In this document: one piece after another, positions 36,332-49,250 of the stretch
Position numbering within the stretch: position 1 is the stretch's first letter
Layout: each line of letters begins with the position of its first letter
Source: Albifimbria verrucaria
Taxonomy: Eukaryota > Ascomycota > Sordariomycetes > Hypocreales > Stachybotryaceae
Direction of reading: 5' to 3'
Assembly: GCA_020081605.1 (NCBI GenBank)
Contig: JAHREC010000009.1
Location: 1,612,001-1,676,000 of the forward strand
DNA length: 64,000 nucleotides
Notes under the pieces: model-generated
The model's database searches: none
Told to the model about the DNA's origin: nothing
The model's input: the letters and a program-made list of their open reading frames with translations, nothing else
Position numbers and translations under genes: made by a program

Positions 36332-38052
36332 TTAAACATTCATCTCATCGCCTACTTCCACCAGTGCCTTCACCAGGCCCTCCACGGTACCAGGCAGAGT
36401 CTGGACATTGACAACCACTCGGAAGAAGTGTCCCTTGTCACCAGGGGCATAATCAACCATGAATCCTCGGGAAATGAGCTTTTGCACCATTATCTGTGTC
36501 CTTTGAGTGTTGGCCGCCTTGTCATCATCGACAACACCGCTGGGTGCATAGTAGAAGCAGACCTGCAAACAAGGCAGCGGCTTGCTCGATACGAGCTGGA
36601 ACTTGCCGGTATCCTCTACAAGCTTGTACAGGTATTCTGCCATGTCAAAAGCATGGTCAATCTGTCGCTCAAAGCCATCTGCACCATAGTACAGCCAGGC
36701 CAGTGCCGCCTTCAGGCTGTCGCCTCGACGGCCACACTGCAGGGTGAGATCAGCCAGGTCCCAGATGTCCTCGCTCGCATCACCGTGGAAGAGGTATCCG
36801 GCGGTGGTGGTGTTGGCCTTGTTGAAGATGCGCATGTCGGGCCCCAACAGGAACGAACAAGTCGTGGGGACATTCATCATCTTGTGGGGTTAATGGTCAG
36901 CGAATCGGCAAGATGGGAACCCTGGAGCTTCCACTTGTGCTTTTTGGAGAGAATTACGGATCCTCCCCAGCTGCCGTCGATGTGCATCCACATGCCGAAT
37001 TCTTTGCAGATGCTGGAAATCTCCTCAAATGGGTCAAATGAGCCCCAGACTGTGGTGCCTGCTGTGGCATTGACGTAAAGCGGTATCTTTCCCTCAGATT
37101 TGGCTCGAGAAGCCAATTCTCGCAGAGCTTCGGGCTTCATCCTTCCCTGCTCATCAGTTGGGACACCCCAGACATTTGCATCACCGATACCAGCGATCAT
37201 GGCGGCCTTTGCAACAGAGTAGTGGCCGTGTGCGCTGGTAAAGAGAACAAAGTCATATTCACGACTTCCGGCTGACTTGCACGAGGGATACAGAGTGTTG
37301 CGGGCCACAATCAGCGACGTCAAGTTGGAAGCGCTGCCACCTTGGCATGTGAAACCACCCGCAAAGGGGCCAGAAAACCCGAACAAGTTGGCAAATGTCC
37401 TGGCAGTGGTTTTCTCTACAACCGATAGGGCAGGTGAGACTTGGAAAACGTGCAGCTTCGGATTGTTAGACAAACTAGTGCTGAGACAAGGGTAGGACTG
37501 GGGTCTTACATTGGTATTTAGGACTGAGAGTACCAAGTCTGATATCACACCAACCTAGCAGGTGTAAGTGTCAGGAATTCTTATAACATGTGCCTTGTAC
37601 TTACGGGGTTGGTGCTGGCATACAGCTTGTCCAGGAATCCTTGGTCCCAAGTGTTGACGCTGTACTGCAGAATCTTCTTGACACCGTCCAGAAGACCTTC
37701 TTTGCCTTGACCTTCGTCAGGGAGGAGGAAGTTCATCTTGGAAGCCAGCTCGGCTGGTTTGTGGGAGTCTACGAGGGCATTTTGCGGTGCACCAGTAGAG
37801 GTGAGAGGGTTGCTTCCCGCTTTTCTGTGGACAGCGGCATCATCCGCGGCCTTGACGAAGGGGATGATGAGTTCTCTCACTGCCCCAAGCAACTACAGCA
37901 GCACCGGTATCAGCAGGGGCCATGTTAGACTTGTGGTCATGTCGAAGCCTTACATCGTCGAGCTCCTCTGCTCTGTGCAGATTTGCCGCATCACCATTGA
38001 TGGCGCCATTGGCAGTACCATTCGCCTTGGTACCTTTGGTAATGATGGTCAT
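36332..38052 (-). CDS. Group II PLP-dependent decarboxylase, glutamate/cysteine-sulfinate type (frame broken once)
   Basis: Decarboxylates an amino acid using pyridoxal phosphate; the closest look is to animal GAD/CSAD-type enzymes, but the substrate cannot be read from sequence. Four exons (38052-37954, 37892-37605, 37554-37510, 37455-36332) give about 518 residues. Visible are YASTNPVGVISDLVLSVLN, the PLP-site segment GGFTCQGGSASNLTSL, SAHGHYSVAKAA, NATAGTTVWGSFDP, the Asp/His block WMHIDGSWGG, and the Schiff-base Lys in NPHKMMNVP. That motif is where the frame breaks: the plus strand has G4 at 36886-36889 and five are needed. After it the C-terminal domain runs normally to FRVVVNVQTLPG. 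The intron in 37509-37456 is 54 nt with no stop, so it could be misread as exon. A 34-residue, Gly/Asn/Ala-rich N-terminal exon precedes the conserved part. Confidence 0.9.
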
Positions 38053-38302
38053 GGTGTAGGGTAATTTGACGCAGCACAGGACACGGACAAGGATCAGCAA
38101 GAAAGAAAGACAAAGAGAGAGAGAGACAGTCTATAAAGATAAGCACCAAAATAAGAATAAAATGGACCGATGGTAGTTAGGTAGGGAAGAGTCAGCGAAG
38201 GATATCTGATAGTGAACGGCGTCTACAAATTTCTAATCAACCGGGCCTTTCCCGAAGGAGGCAGGGCTTTTCTCGGTGCGTTACAGTGGTTTTCAGTGCT
38301 GT

Positions 38303-38330
38303 GGTGTAGTGGCTTGTAGTGGCTTGTAGT
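38303..38330. repeat. Tandem GGCTTGTAGT repeat
   Basis: Two perfect decamer copies (38311-38330) preceded by a degenerate partial copy (GGTGTAGT). Intergenic; no function inferred. Confidence 0.7.
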
Positions 38331-38970
38331 GCTGTGCGTCTGGTTCGGCGCTGTGACCGGGTATTCGGGACGGACGGACGGTGGCGGAAACGGCGTGTGT
38401 CTGTTTAGGGTCATTTTACCGGCGCTGCTGCATTTAGGTTGGTGCAAGTGAAAGTGGCTCTGTAGGCAATCTCTGGGGCACATCTAGATCTGTGCCGCAT
38501 CACACTTGCGAATTGGATATAGGCTATACCGCGGACGCTGAGGCACAGTCGGCGATGTCCAATAGCTTAGACGTCGCTGCTCGCCCGTGACCGCCTTACG
38601 GTTTCTCTTACAAAGAATCCCGCAGCTAACAACCTGGTCGTTACCTTTGCCTCTAGGAAGTGGGACAAGCCAACATTTGAGTCCCTGGTCGTTGCTGGAC
38701 CAGGATATCAATTGCCGGGCTTGGGCAGGTGCGTAGGTAAACTAGCTGGGGACCGGTGCCAGATTCTTGGGCTGTTATCGTCCAACGAGGCTACCAGAAA
38801 CCGTTACACTTTGGTTCGAAGGGACGAGATTTGCGAGACGAGATGCTCCGATATCGCCAGTTTTGCGTGTCACAAACCCGGGCCCTGCAATGTAAAACGG
38901 GCGGGCCGAGGGACTAATTAACGAGAAGAAGAAAAAAACCAGACAGAGAGTATCCTACTGTACTCCATAC

Positions 38971-38989
38971 AAAAAAAAAAAAAAAAAAA
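38971..38989 (+). repeat. A19 homopolymer
   Basis: Nineteen consecutive A, intergenic. It shows that long homopolymers are at least partly preserved in this sequence. Confidence 0.9.
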
Positions 38990-39945
38990 GAACTTGCGTC
39001 GACAATGCAACCCAATACGACCGGAACCGTCCGCTTCGGGGACGATCAGCCTGAGTTCTGCGTCTGAAGAACCTGCCATCCCCTGTCGACGACGCTCCCA
39101 TTGGTCATGCACGATGGCTTCATTGCCAGGGTTCCAGGCCGTTTTCGCTGGTTGGCGCTAGGCCCGCGGGTCCCTTAGAGCCGCCCGCGGTACCCACATC
39201 CCAGCATTTGGAACCGACGGCTTGGTCCCTGGTCTTTTGGTTTGATGACGATGGCTTGGGTGTGGAAAACTGGGTTGGTTGGGTCGGGCGCTGCTGCAAG
39301 GGGCAGGGCAGGGCAGGCCAGGCCAATTGCTTGTTCGGTATCGCAGCAGCAGCAGCGACAGAGCCCGTGCTTTGTGATGATAATTTCTCTTTTTCTTTTC
39401 TTTTTTTCTTCTCCCGCGTCCCCCTCACATAACGTCTTTGCCATCTGTCCTTGATTGATCTCATATCCTTACTCTCTTCCTCATTTGCATTATTCCTCGA
39501 GGCTGCCAAAATTGTGTCGCATCTCCCTGTCTCTTCCTGTCCCATCTCACTTAACGCGACGTCTGCTTATGACGCCACACCAACGACCCTGCACTTCGCT
39601 TGCGCAATTGACACGCGCTTGAGACCCTTCCGATCGCACGCTTGCCTGACGACAACCATCGCATTACATTGCTGATCGACCGTTCCCCGCCTCCGTCTGA
39701 GCTTGAGACGAAAGGAAAGACTAATACCGTTCGCTCCAGTCGTGTGATCTACGTTTCGCACACGGTACCGCATCCGAGCACCGGCTTGAAACCACACCTT
39801 CGTCTGAAGCAATTGGACCACCGCTAGGCCTACATATCGGTCGTGCGTGAACGAGAACAGCTGTGTACTTGTCCATAATCCTGCAGCTCTCTTCACAGCT
39901 CGACATAGTGCCAACACTCATCGCCCCCAACCACAACACGTCATC

Positions 39946-40736
39946 ATGGCTACCAACGAGCAAACTCCCGTTCCTATATCCATCACCATATGCGGCGACG
40001 GTGGATGCGGCAAATCCTCCATTACCCTGCGCCTCGTCCACTCGCAATGGACCAACGAGTACGACCCCACCATTGAGGACTCGTACAGCATCACGCGCCG
40101 CATCGACGGCACAACCTACCACCTCGCCATCACCGACACCGCTGGCCAGGAGGAATATCGCGGCATGTGGGCCACTGCCAACCTCGGTGCCGACGCCTTC
40201 CTTCTCGTCTACGACATCACTTCGCGCGATTCGCTAGATGCCCTCGAGTACTTTGACGAGCTCATCGGCATCGAGACTGAGACGCGACTTGATAACGCGG
40301 AACGCGCCAAGAAGGCTGGCCTGCGTCCCGGTGCCACTGTCGCCTCGGGCAGCGGCAAGGAATCCAAGACCGTCCCGCCAATTAAGATCGTCGCCGGCAA
40401 CAAATGCGACCTGCAGGAGAGCAGGAGGTGTCTGCCGCCGCGGGGCTCGAGTGGGCGCGCCAACACGGCTGCGGCTTCATGGAGACGAGCGCGCGCAACG
40501 AGGTCAACATCGAGGAGACGTTTGAGCTGCTGGTGCGTCGCGTTGTCGAGGCGCGGAGGCTCGCGGAGGGCGGTAACAGCGCCAAGGTCGGCAATGCCCG
40601 GGGCATGACGAAGCCGCTGGCACCGCTGACCCCGGGCGGAGGCGACGACGAGAAGGCCGGAGGAGACACAACACCGGGGTCCGAGAAGGTAGGGCGCGGG
40701 CAGGGCGGCTTCTGGAAGAAGCTGAGGTGTTGGTGA
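39946..40736 (+). CDS. Ras-family small GTPase with an insert and no CAAX box (frame broken once)
   Basis: A signalling GTPase of about 263 residues, no intron. G-boxes: P-loop GDGGCGKS at 17-24, effector region YDPTIEDSY at 39-47 (Ras type), DTAGQ at 64-68, NKCD, and ETSA. A Gly/Ser/Lys-rich insert of roughly 30 residues (starting RLDNAERAKKAGL) sits before the IKIVAGNKCD strand, where Ras proteins normally have none. The C-terminus after the G-domain is long, Gly-rich and basic, ending KKLRCW. It has a cysteine next to last rather than a CAAX box, so ordinary farnesylation is not predicted. The frame breaks at G2 40424-40425 (three needed to read LQESREVS), just after NKCD. Confidence 0.87.
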
Positions 40737-43630
<2,894 letters not shown>

Positions 43631-44322
43631 ATGAAGCTGTCCATCTTCGCCACGTTCACCCTGGTTGCTGCCGCCGTAGCCAACGGTAAGTTGGGTCCTA
43701 CTGGAGGCTTGAGGGTTGAGACTAACAGATATCAGAAGGATTCGTTGAGGTCAAGCGGGATGTCAAGCGACAAGTTGATGCTGCATCCCCAGCCATGACC
43801 GATGCCGATGGCAACATTGTGCCCTTCTCTAACGCTAAGCGAAGCGAGAAGCGACAGGTCGACGCTGCATCCCCAGCTATGACCGACGCTGACGGCAACA
43901 TTGTGCCTTTCAACAACGCCCTCCTTCGCGCAATGAAGAAGCGTCAGATTGGCGACAGCGTTCCATCCATGACTGACGCCGACGGCAACGTTGTTGCTTT
44001 CTCCAACAACATCGGCGCTGCTCCCGGCAAACGTCAGATTGGCGACAGCGTCCCGTCCATGACTGACGCCGACGGCAACGTTGTAGCTTTCTCTAACGGC
44101 AAGCGAGACGAGAAGCGACAGGTTGATGCTGCATCCCCTGCCATGACCGACGCCGACGGCAACATTGTGCCCTTCTCTAACGCTAAGCGAAGTGAGAAGC
44201 GACAGGTCGACGCCGCATCCCCAGCTATGACTGACGCTGACGGCAACATTGTGCCATTCAGCAACGCCCTCCTCAAGAAGACCAAGCTCAAGCTCAAGGC
44301 TCGAGCTGAAGGTCGCGCCTAA
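43631..44322 (+). CDS. Secreted Kex2-processed repeat-peptide precursor, six copies
   Basis: Exons 43631-43685 and 43736-44322 (50-nt intron with an ACTAACAG branch/acceptor area) give 213 residues without any frame break. A signal peptide (MKLSIFATFTLVAAAVANG) and a short spacer with two Lys-Arg sites come first. Six repeats then follow, beginning at 43771, 43855, 43945, 44035, 44119 and 44203. Each starts with Gln right after Lys-Arg. Copies 1, 2, 5 and 6 read QVDAASPAMTDADGNIVPF; copies 3 and 4 read QIGDSVPSMTDADGNVVAF. Spacers are SEKR or DEKR, or a longer segment ending KKR/GKR. Layout matches fungal Kex2-processed repeat proteins and multi-copy pheromone precursors: Golgi cleavage after KR would release about 20-residue peptides, possibly with pyroglutamate ends. 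It is not the usual alpha-type pheromone (no WC...W core) and lacks the Tyr of cyclic dikaritins. Function unknown; peptide release is inferred. Confidence 0.88.
43771..44288 (+). repeat. Six in-frame repeats of 84-90 bp
   Basis: Start-to-start distances are 84, 90, 90, 84 and 84 bp. Copies 1-2 and copies 5-6 form near-identical two-unit blocks around the diverged pair 3-4. This suggests block duplication or gene conversion. The most constant part encodes MTDADGN. Confidence 0.9.
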
Positions 44323-44747
44323 ATTAAGTCGCTTCTGCCATCAAATGTTAACGAGCTCTGTCGCGACGGCGCTTGCTGTGTATCAACAATCCAAAGTCTG
44401 GAACTTAATGAATGAAGTCTTTCTGAGAAAGCTTAGGGGCAGGAAACCAGGTTCTATAATCTAGACCGATAGAGCAATGACATGAATGAAATGCGTATTG
44501 AGAAAGTTTGAGGGTTGATCCATATGAGTTCCAATTGTGAGAGAATGAAGTGAGTATAATCAATTTTATAGAACTGGTCACTGTCCCACCCTCTGAAATG
44601 ATCACTGGCATTGTAATAGAAACAATCGATGCAAAATCATCAGAAGCATGAAGTTTAATTCTATCATTTATTCGCTAAAATACTTGTCGCAGAAATGACG
44701 TATCGCTATCATTTATCATAGTGCTTTGCCCTTGGTATGTGTCGTGG
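44323..44747. other. Intergenic, convergent 3' ends
   Basis: 425 AT-rich nt between the repeat-peptide stop (+) and the stop of the HET-tail gene (-). No gene seen. Confidence 0.45.
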
Positions 44748-45365
44748 TTATAAATGGTCAATGAATGCCTCACCCACCTCCGTCCACCCATCGGCTGATT
44801 TCCTCATCAACCTCAGCGACTCGTCTTTGCCTGGCCACACTTCGTCTTGGACCTCAGCATGGCCTGGCACGAGCATCAAACAGCCCGTGTCTCTACCAAA
44901 GGCTACCCTGCAGGATAGATCCCTGCAGAAGACATCTAGGAAAGTGTCAGACCCTTTCGTCGTGTGACCATGGCTGTCGCCCGAGCTCATGTCCTTGATG
45001 AGGTTGTGGCCTTCGTAAATCCAAAAGTCGCGGAAGTTATCGGGTTGGGAGAAGCCGTCCACGGCGGCTTCAAAGTCCTGCATGCCTGCCATGCCGTTTA
45101 GCACGGGGCTTAAGAAGTTGATGAAGGAGTCGATGGTCTCGTCTTTGCTGTACGTCTTGGCCTTGAGCGGCCGCGGCTCTGGCGATATGGTCCGCATGAG
45201 AGTCGTTAGACGGCCTTGCTTGGACGGTGGCGGGTCTCTCACGTTGTAGGCCAGTTTGAGGAGAGACACCAGTGATGACAGGGATGACATGGATGACAGC
45301 GGATCGCTGAGAGCGCCGATGGCGTCTATCAGAGTCGACTCGTCGTGAGTGGATGAAGGCGACAT
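44748..45365 (-). CDS. Orphan C-terminal part of a HET (heterokaryon incompatibility)-type protein
   Basis: An open, unbroken 205-codon frame. The last 60 residues (RVAFGRDTGCLMLVPGHAE, then DEVWPGKDESLRLMRK and GWTEVGEAFIDHL) follow the pattern of the C-terminal tail of HET-domain proteins: a strand ending G-x-x-x-L-V/G-P, an acidic D-x-V/W step, and a final vGeaYv-type strand. The HET domain itself, which would lie upstream, is absent, and the first 340 nt upstream show no such domain in any frame. The frame starts MSPSSTHDESTLIDAIGALS, with a Ser/Leu-rich helix. It may be a remnant of a degraded HET gene, a lineage-specific short protein, or the last exon of a gene whose other part I cannot see. 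Confidence 0.55.
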   Translation of the reverse strand: MSPSSTHDESTLIDAIGALSDPLSSMSSLSSLVSLLKLAYNVRDPPPSKQGRLTTLMRTISPEPRPLKAKTYSKDETIDSFINFLSPVLNGMAGMQDFEAAVDGFSQPDNFRDFWIYEGHNLIKDMSSGDSHGHTTKGSDTFLDVFCRDLSCRVAFGRDTGCLMLVPGHAEVQDEVWPGKDESLRLMRKSADGWTEVGEAFIDHL

Positions 45366-45705
45366 TGTGGGAGATGCAGATGTTGTTGAGAGTAAAATTT
45401 TGGTTCTTCCTTTCAAATTTTATTAGAAAAGAAGGTTTGCAGGCGCAGCAGGCGACATGATATTTGCCCAAGTCATCATAGCCTTATAAGCTCTCTTGGC
45501 ATTGGATCCCACGATCCTAGTCTGATGACGACGAGCTCAGAGGCCCCCCAGAGCCAAAGCCGGGAATAGACGCTAGTCTGACCGGCACGTCATGCTTCAG
45601 ACCCGAGCGTGGGGTCGCCTTCATTCCTGTCTTTCATTTTCTGTCTCTTTTACTCAGATGGACGGAGATAAGCTCCCAGATGTGCAATAATAGATAACTC
45701 CTATC
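45366..45705. other. Intergenic
   Basis: 340 nt upstream of the HET-tail frame and downstream of the dehalogenase gene. I looked for the missing HET domain here and saw none. Confidence 0.4.
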
Positions 45706-46492
45706 TTAGCCTCTGGCAGCGCTGCGCGCCTTGATAGCCTCGATTGCTTCGTCCACGCCCTTGACGATCACCGTTGGGCGCACGCCCATGGCATCGCCGA
45801 GGCCGTCGACCCAGCCTTGTCCAGCACGGTCAACCCACGCGCTGTTCAGTCCTGCTGCCACCGCGCCGGCCACATCGAATGGGTTGGATGTGACGAGCCA
45901 GACACTGCTGGGATCTGCTTCCTTGCCGGCCGACTTGACCAGGTGGTCGTACGTGCGCCGGTCCGGCTTGAAGACCCTGACTGCCTCGACGCTGACGATC
46001 TTGCTCTCGGCAGCACGTCGCTGGCCTGGGACAGCGCGGGAGAGGTGGTCAGCGATGACTTGATCATAGCGGAGGTGCCGTTGGAGAAGATGTAAGGGTC
46101 GAGCTCTGGAGTCGTGGCCAGCTTCTTTAATGCCTCACCGACTTCGGGAATGTGTCCAATCCATCGTAGGCCTTCATGATGCGTGCCTCGCCCTCAGAAG
46201 TCAACTCCACGCCGTTTTCCGCCGTAGCCTGACGGAACGATGATCTGGTCAAGTTGCCAAATGGTAAATAAGCACCTGGGCGGGTTGTCAGCGGTAGCCT
46301 AGAGTCAACCCGTCCACTTCATTTACCCATGCTGTTGATGCGCCACGTGTACTCAAGCTGGTACCGCCGGGCCAGCGCAGCAATGGCCTTGGCTTTTTCC
46401 TCGCCGTACAGCTTCGTAAGTTCGTCTGCGATTGAGCCCGTGGAGAGCAGTGTCCCGTAGAGGTCAAACGCAACCACAGTTGAGGACGCCAT
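45706..46492 (-). CDS. HAD-superfamily 2-haloacid dehalogenase, type II (frame broken twice)
   Basis: Two exons (46492-46327, 46275-45706; intron 46326-46276) give about 245 residues, the normal length. Motif I is FDLYGTLLS with the nucleophile Asp10. Motif II is FSNGTS. A Lys in VFKPDRRTY fits motif III, and WLVTSNPFDVAGAVAAG fits motif IV. A helical cap including YQLEYTWRINSMG lies between motifs I and II, as in L-2-haloacid dehalogenases; the true substrate in fungi is unknown. The gene is head to head with the HNH gene. Breaks at G3 46146-46148 (four needed) and G2 46009-46010 (three needed). Confidence 0.87.
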
Positions 46493-46758
46493 TTTGCGCA
46501 GCCACGCCGGTGAGTCAATCGGTGATTAGGAGAGGTGAGCCACGGGTGAGAATGGAAACAGGTGGAAAAGTGCAAGAAAACACAAAAGCTATCAATGGAA
46601 ATTACCAAATGTAGAAATATGAGAGCAACGTAGCTTGGCGTTGATAGACGAACATCTGAACTCCCTTCCACCAATCACGTACGTCATCGACCCCGTTAGC
46701 ATCTTGATCCGCGGCATCTCCCCAGCTCGAATCACATAATCCTATAAGCGTCGTGAAC
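46493..46758. promoter_or_regulatory. Short bidirectional promoter region
   Basis: Only 266 nt separate the start codons of the dehalogenase (-) and the HNH protein (+), so both promoters and leaders must share this stretch. No TATA box or named site recognised. Confidence 0.5.
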
Positions 46759-47558
46759 ATGGCAGACGACGAGACTCCAAACTACGCCCTTTTCCGGGAC
46801 TGTCTTTCAACCACCCTTCTCCGTCCGGCCGAGGATGAAACATCAAACAAGCGCCGCCGGAGGGCCAAAGCAGCCGCCGTGGACCCTGCTCCGGCCCCGG
46901 CTCGGGACCGGAGTGCCCGGGATGCCGAGGAGATGGCCGACTTTATCGACTACCTGGCGTCGGAGATTTTCGACAGCTTGCCAGATGAGCTGAGGGACCT
47001 GGACTATAGGTCGTGGCGGGAGTCGGAAGAGCTGCAGGCGCAGTATGCTTTCCCTTGACGCCAGATAGTCTAAGTGACGTGCAACTACCCCCGTCCGTCA
47101 CCGAGACGCTCATCGCATATAACCTCATCAACCCTGACCCCACATCAAAATCCAAGTCCACTCTCCCTTCTTCCCCGGAGTCCTTCCTGGTTCCCGTGCT
47201 CACCTCTTACATCGAGCCGCTCATTGCCCCTCCGCCCGCCACCGCAGCCACCCGCGCCGACGCCTGCGAGATCTGCGAGCGCTCGTGGATCCCGCTGTCG
47301 TACCACCACCTGATCCCGCGCTTTGTGCACGACAAGGCCGTCAAGCGCGGTTGGCACCGCAAGGAGGACCTGCAGAACGTGGCGTGGCTGTGTGGCGCCT
47401 GCCACCGCTTCGTGCACCACTTCAAGACGCATGAGGAGCTCGCTCGGGATTACTATACCGTCGAGCTGTTGATGGAGGAGGACGAGGTGAGGAAGTTTGC
47501 AGCGTGGGTGGGTAAGCTGAGGTGGAAGGGCGGTAGGACACGATCAGGAAAGGTATAG
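46759..47558 (+). CDS. HNH-domain protein (frame broken once)
   Basis: About 266 residues, no intron. The N-terminal third is charged, with NKRRRRAKAAA and an acidic helix (DAEEMADFIDYLASEIFDSLPDELRDLD). The C-terminal third has an HNH (YisB-like) fold: CEICERSWIPLSYHHLIPRFVH, a central Asn in LQNVAWLC and CHRFVHHF. It therefore has the two zinc-binding Cys pairs and the His-Asn-His layout. A DNA nuclease role is possible, but stand-alone fungal HNH proteins of this type are not well characterised. The frame breaks at T3 47049-47051 (four needed), between the two parts. The chosen ATG follows the shared promoter directly. Confidence 0.8.
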
Positions 47559-47756
47559 GGATATTGACAATAGATGAATTGTTCGTCATGGAGGACAAAT
47601 ATATGTAAGAGAGTCTAGTATGGTACCTCAAGCACCATCTTCAAAGATGCACTATCCCCAACGCCGTGTCCATAAACCCACTTATCGTAGACATAAATCA
47701 TCATGAAATAATGCAAACCCCGACCTTGCCTAGACGCCTAACACCATCCATCTAAA
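47559..47756. other. Intergenic, convergent 3' ends
   Basis: About 200 nt between two stop codons (HNH gene + and membrane protein gene -). Nothing recognised. Confidence 0.4.
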
Positions 47757-49250
47757 CTACGCCACTGCCGAATTCCACCTTGTCTCCGTCACATCCACCT
47801 CCTGGGGCACGGGTGGGCAATCAATACTCTCCTTGGCTGGTACCCGGTGATATCCCTTTGCTTGAAGTCAGAATTCAATTTGCTTTCGTAACTGACACTT
47901 CGATTTCTTCCGTGGTTGAAAGCCGGCCGCTGCTTACGGCTCACATCTGTCTCCTTCGCCGATGCCAAGCTATCTCGATCCGCTTTGTATTTCACATCGA
48001 TTTGAGGCACTTCATCATCCTCTTCCGGCACCGCCAGCAGGATGTTATCGCTCCTATAAGTAGGACTGTGGCCCAGACTTAGAGAGCGTGACCGTGAATG
48101 CGTCATATCCGTCACCGTCAACATCGGGATGTCGAGTTTTTTGTCGCTGGAGGGACTGTAGCAACCATATCCTGCAGCCATGAGAGCAGCCTGTCGCTCT
48201 GCATCTGGATTGCTAGACTGTGACGACCCACGTCGGGCAATGTATTCATCGAATGACGTGTCCCGTTGGTGGCTGTATACACTTGGTGATCGCATAGCCG
48301 GTGGAAAAGGTGCAGGCTCTTCTCTGTTTGAGCTGAAACTTCGTCGTGGTAACGATTGCCAGCTGAAGTTCTTGTCGATGGATGGCCGGCCTGTGCTGAG
48401 CAACCTCGTGGATGAGCTATCGGGCTCGAGGCCATCGTTGAACCCGTAGGGCTTGAAGTTGGCTGGGTGGGCGTAATCATCGGCGGCTGACAGACGACGG
48501 TACGTGATCGTTGCATATAGAGCAAGTATAGCGGCAGTGATACTATCAATAGTCAGCACCAGTGAGCTAGACAATGCCCATCTGTTAGCTTACATGAAGG
48601 CAGCATCCATGCCAAGACCAATCAACGAGTAGTGTCTATCATGGTCTTGCAAGTATATGACAATATCGAGTGCAAGAATCGCGGCAGCACATGTCAACTT
48701 GATGACATGAGTGAAGAGCATCGTCCAGGGTGTCAAAGACTCGGCTATGAATTTGCCAATTTCGACAAACGTACAGAGAGCGGCAACAAAGGCAAATGCT
48801 ACATTTGTTGACTCCCATCTAGAATCCTTGTTAGATCAACTTCTCTGTGGAGATGTGCTAGGTAGGCTTAACTTACACAAACTCGATGGTTGGCAGATTT
48901 CTATCTCTCTTCAACTTGTCGTAGTCTTTTAACGTGTTACCAATACGCCAGGCAAATAGGCCCATGATTCCCAGCGTGAGTAGGACTTGCAAGGTCCAAA
49001 TGGGCAAGAGAAGCACCAGTCGCCATCTGGAGCGCTCAAACTGGGCTTGTGCCTTGTGGGTAACCATGTCGAATTCTTCACTCTGTGGCCGAGGAAATGT
49101 GGTGATGCTATCGACAACCGACACTTTGTTCTCCTTTTCAACCCTGGAAAACAAACCTCAACGCATAATATAGGCTCAGCTCTTCATCACGCAAAAGTGT
49201 AAATCTTGTCGCTCACATGCCACTTACACGGAAACGCGGCCCAGCTGCAT
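47757..49250 (-). CDS. Fungal membrane protein with four transmembrane spans, function unknown (frame broken once)
   Basis: Four exons (49250-49228, 49143-48877, 48818-48594, 48542-47757) give about 433 residues. After a cytosolic N-terminus (VVEKENKVSVVDSITTF) four hydrophobic spans follow: LVLLLPIWTLQVLLTLGIMG, VAFAFVAALCTFVEIG, HVIKLTCAAAILALDIVIYL and AAFIITAAILALYATI. A long cytosolic, Ser-rich tail has likely phosphorylation sites (SRSRSLSLGHSP, RNRSVSYES) and a conserved-looking end with CPPVPQEVDVTETRW. The first exon is short (23 nt) and was chosen because it alone gives an in-frame ATG and a good GTAAGT donor; an internal Met (VTHKAQAQF) is the alternative start. The frame breaks at TT 47833-47834 (three needed). 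Similar proteins are found in other filamentous fungi, to my knowledge uncharacterised. Confidence 0.75.

Larger units (their letters stand above)
38053..39945. other. Divergent upstream region of the decarboxylase and Ras-like genes
   Basis: 1.9 kb separating two divergently read genes. No coding gene is supportable. It holds a tandem GGCTTGTAGT repeat, a 19-base A-tract and, near 39380-39420, a T/C-rich tract typical of fungal promoters. The last 300 nt are likely the leader of the Ras-like gene. Confidence 0.45.

Noticed and set aside
36239..37078. 279-codon open frame antisense to the decarboxylase
   Set aside because: Shadow of the decarboxylase coding strand.
43771..44288. Regular 84-90 bp repeats resembling a tandem array or CRISPR
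   Set aside because: Repeats are in frame, encode KR-bounded peptides and sit in a spliced eukaryotic gene.
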